This document shows, one piece after another, positions 63,895-64,000 of a DNA stretch of 64,000 bases. Location of the stretch: positions 9,658,414 through 9,722,413 of the forward strand of contig CM021321.1 of NCBI GenBank assembly GCA_010645155.1, written 5' to 3'. This DNA comes from Tigriopus japonicus. Lineage: Eukaryota > Arthropoda > Copepoda > Harpacticoida > Harpacticidae. A model generated the notes under the pieces. The model made no database searches. It saw only the letters and a program-made list of their open reading frames with translations, and was not told where the DNA came from. The translations under genes and the position numbers were made by a program. How positions within the stretch are numbered: position 1 is the first letter of the stretch; the number at the start of each line of letters is the position of its first letter.

Positions 63895-64000
63895 GTATAA
63901 ATAAAACATTTGAGTTAGTGCATTTAACATTTGACGCCTTCTTGTTCAATGGCATTTTGCAAATGCCAATAATAGATGGAGGGAAGCATTGAAATTTCCG

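Noticed and set aside
1..64000. CRISPR array, rRNA, bacterial operon or viral genome
   Set aside because: No regularly spaced identical repeats with unique spacers, no rRNA-like conserved blocks, and genes are interrupted by spliceosomal introns throughout. Tandem repeats present are minisatellites.

Overview
The window is eukaryotic nuclear DNA from an intron-rich, transposon-rich animal genome. Protein resemblances (EXOC8, a MEC-2/podocin-type stomatin, an invertebrate-style PLCXD protein) point to an arthropod; a crustacean is my guess, with low confidence. There is no bacterial or organellar signal, and no CRISPR, rRNA or functional tRNA gene. All genes I can support are on the + strand.

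Layout. (1) 1554-10364: last seven coding exons of the exocyst subunit EXOC8/Exo84; the N-terminal and PH-domain exons lie upstream of the window. (2) 10365-22708: about 12 kb of intergenic DNA filled with transposons, including a terminal-inverted-repeat (TIR) element, a tRNA-derived SINE and a foldback MITE. (3) 22709-50420: a stomatin/MEC-2-like gene. A proline-rich 5' exon is separated by a 20.8 kb transposon-rich intron from eight compact exons (43819-50420) that encode the membrane hairpin and SPFH/Band-7 domain. (4) 50513-56242: a secreted, probably catalytically dead PI-PLC X-domain protein that starts only 92 bp after the stomatin stop codon and carries one in-frame TAG. (5) 59124-59270: a TATA-driven 48-codon ORF with a signal peptide, either a complete micropeptide or the first exon of a small secreted protein. 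(6) The rest is repeat-rich, with a 1.1 kb inverted-repeat structure (60350-61442) and a long-TIR element at 63451-63894.

The genes have no obvious shared pathway: vesicle tethering, membrane scaffolding and ion-channel modulation, a secreted lipid-domain protein, and a small secreted peptide. The most distinctive content is a dense set of small non-autonomous DNA transposons whose boundaries can be set from TIRs plus target-site duplications: hAT-like with 8-bp TSDs, mariner-like with TA, Mutator-like with a 9-bp TSD, and an unclassified foldback family with 3-bp TSDs. There are also two copies of a tRNA-derived SINE. Strongest candidates for follow-up: the PLCXD pseudoenzyme with its in-frame stop, the tight stomatin-PLCXD spacing, the short secreted peptide, and the long inverted-repeat locus whose two arms share a reading frame.
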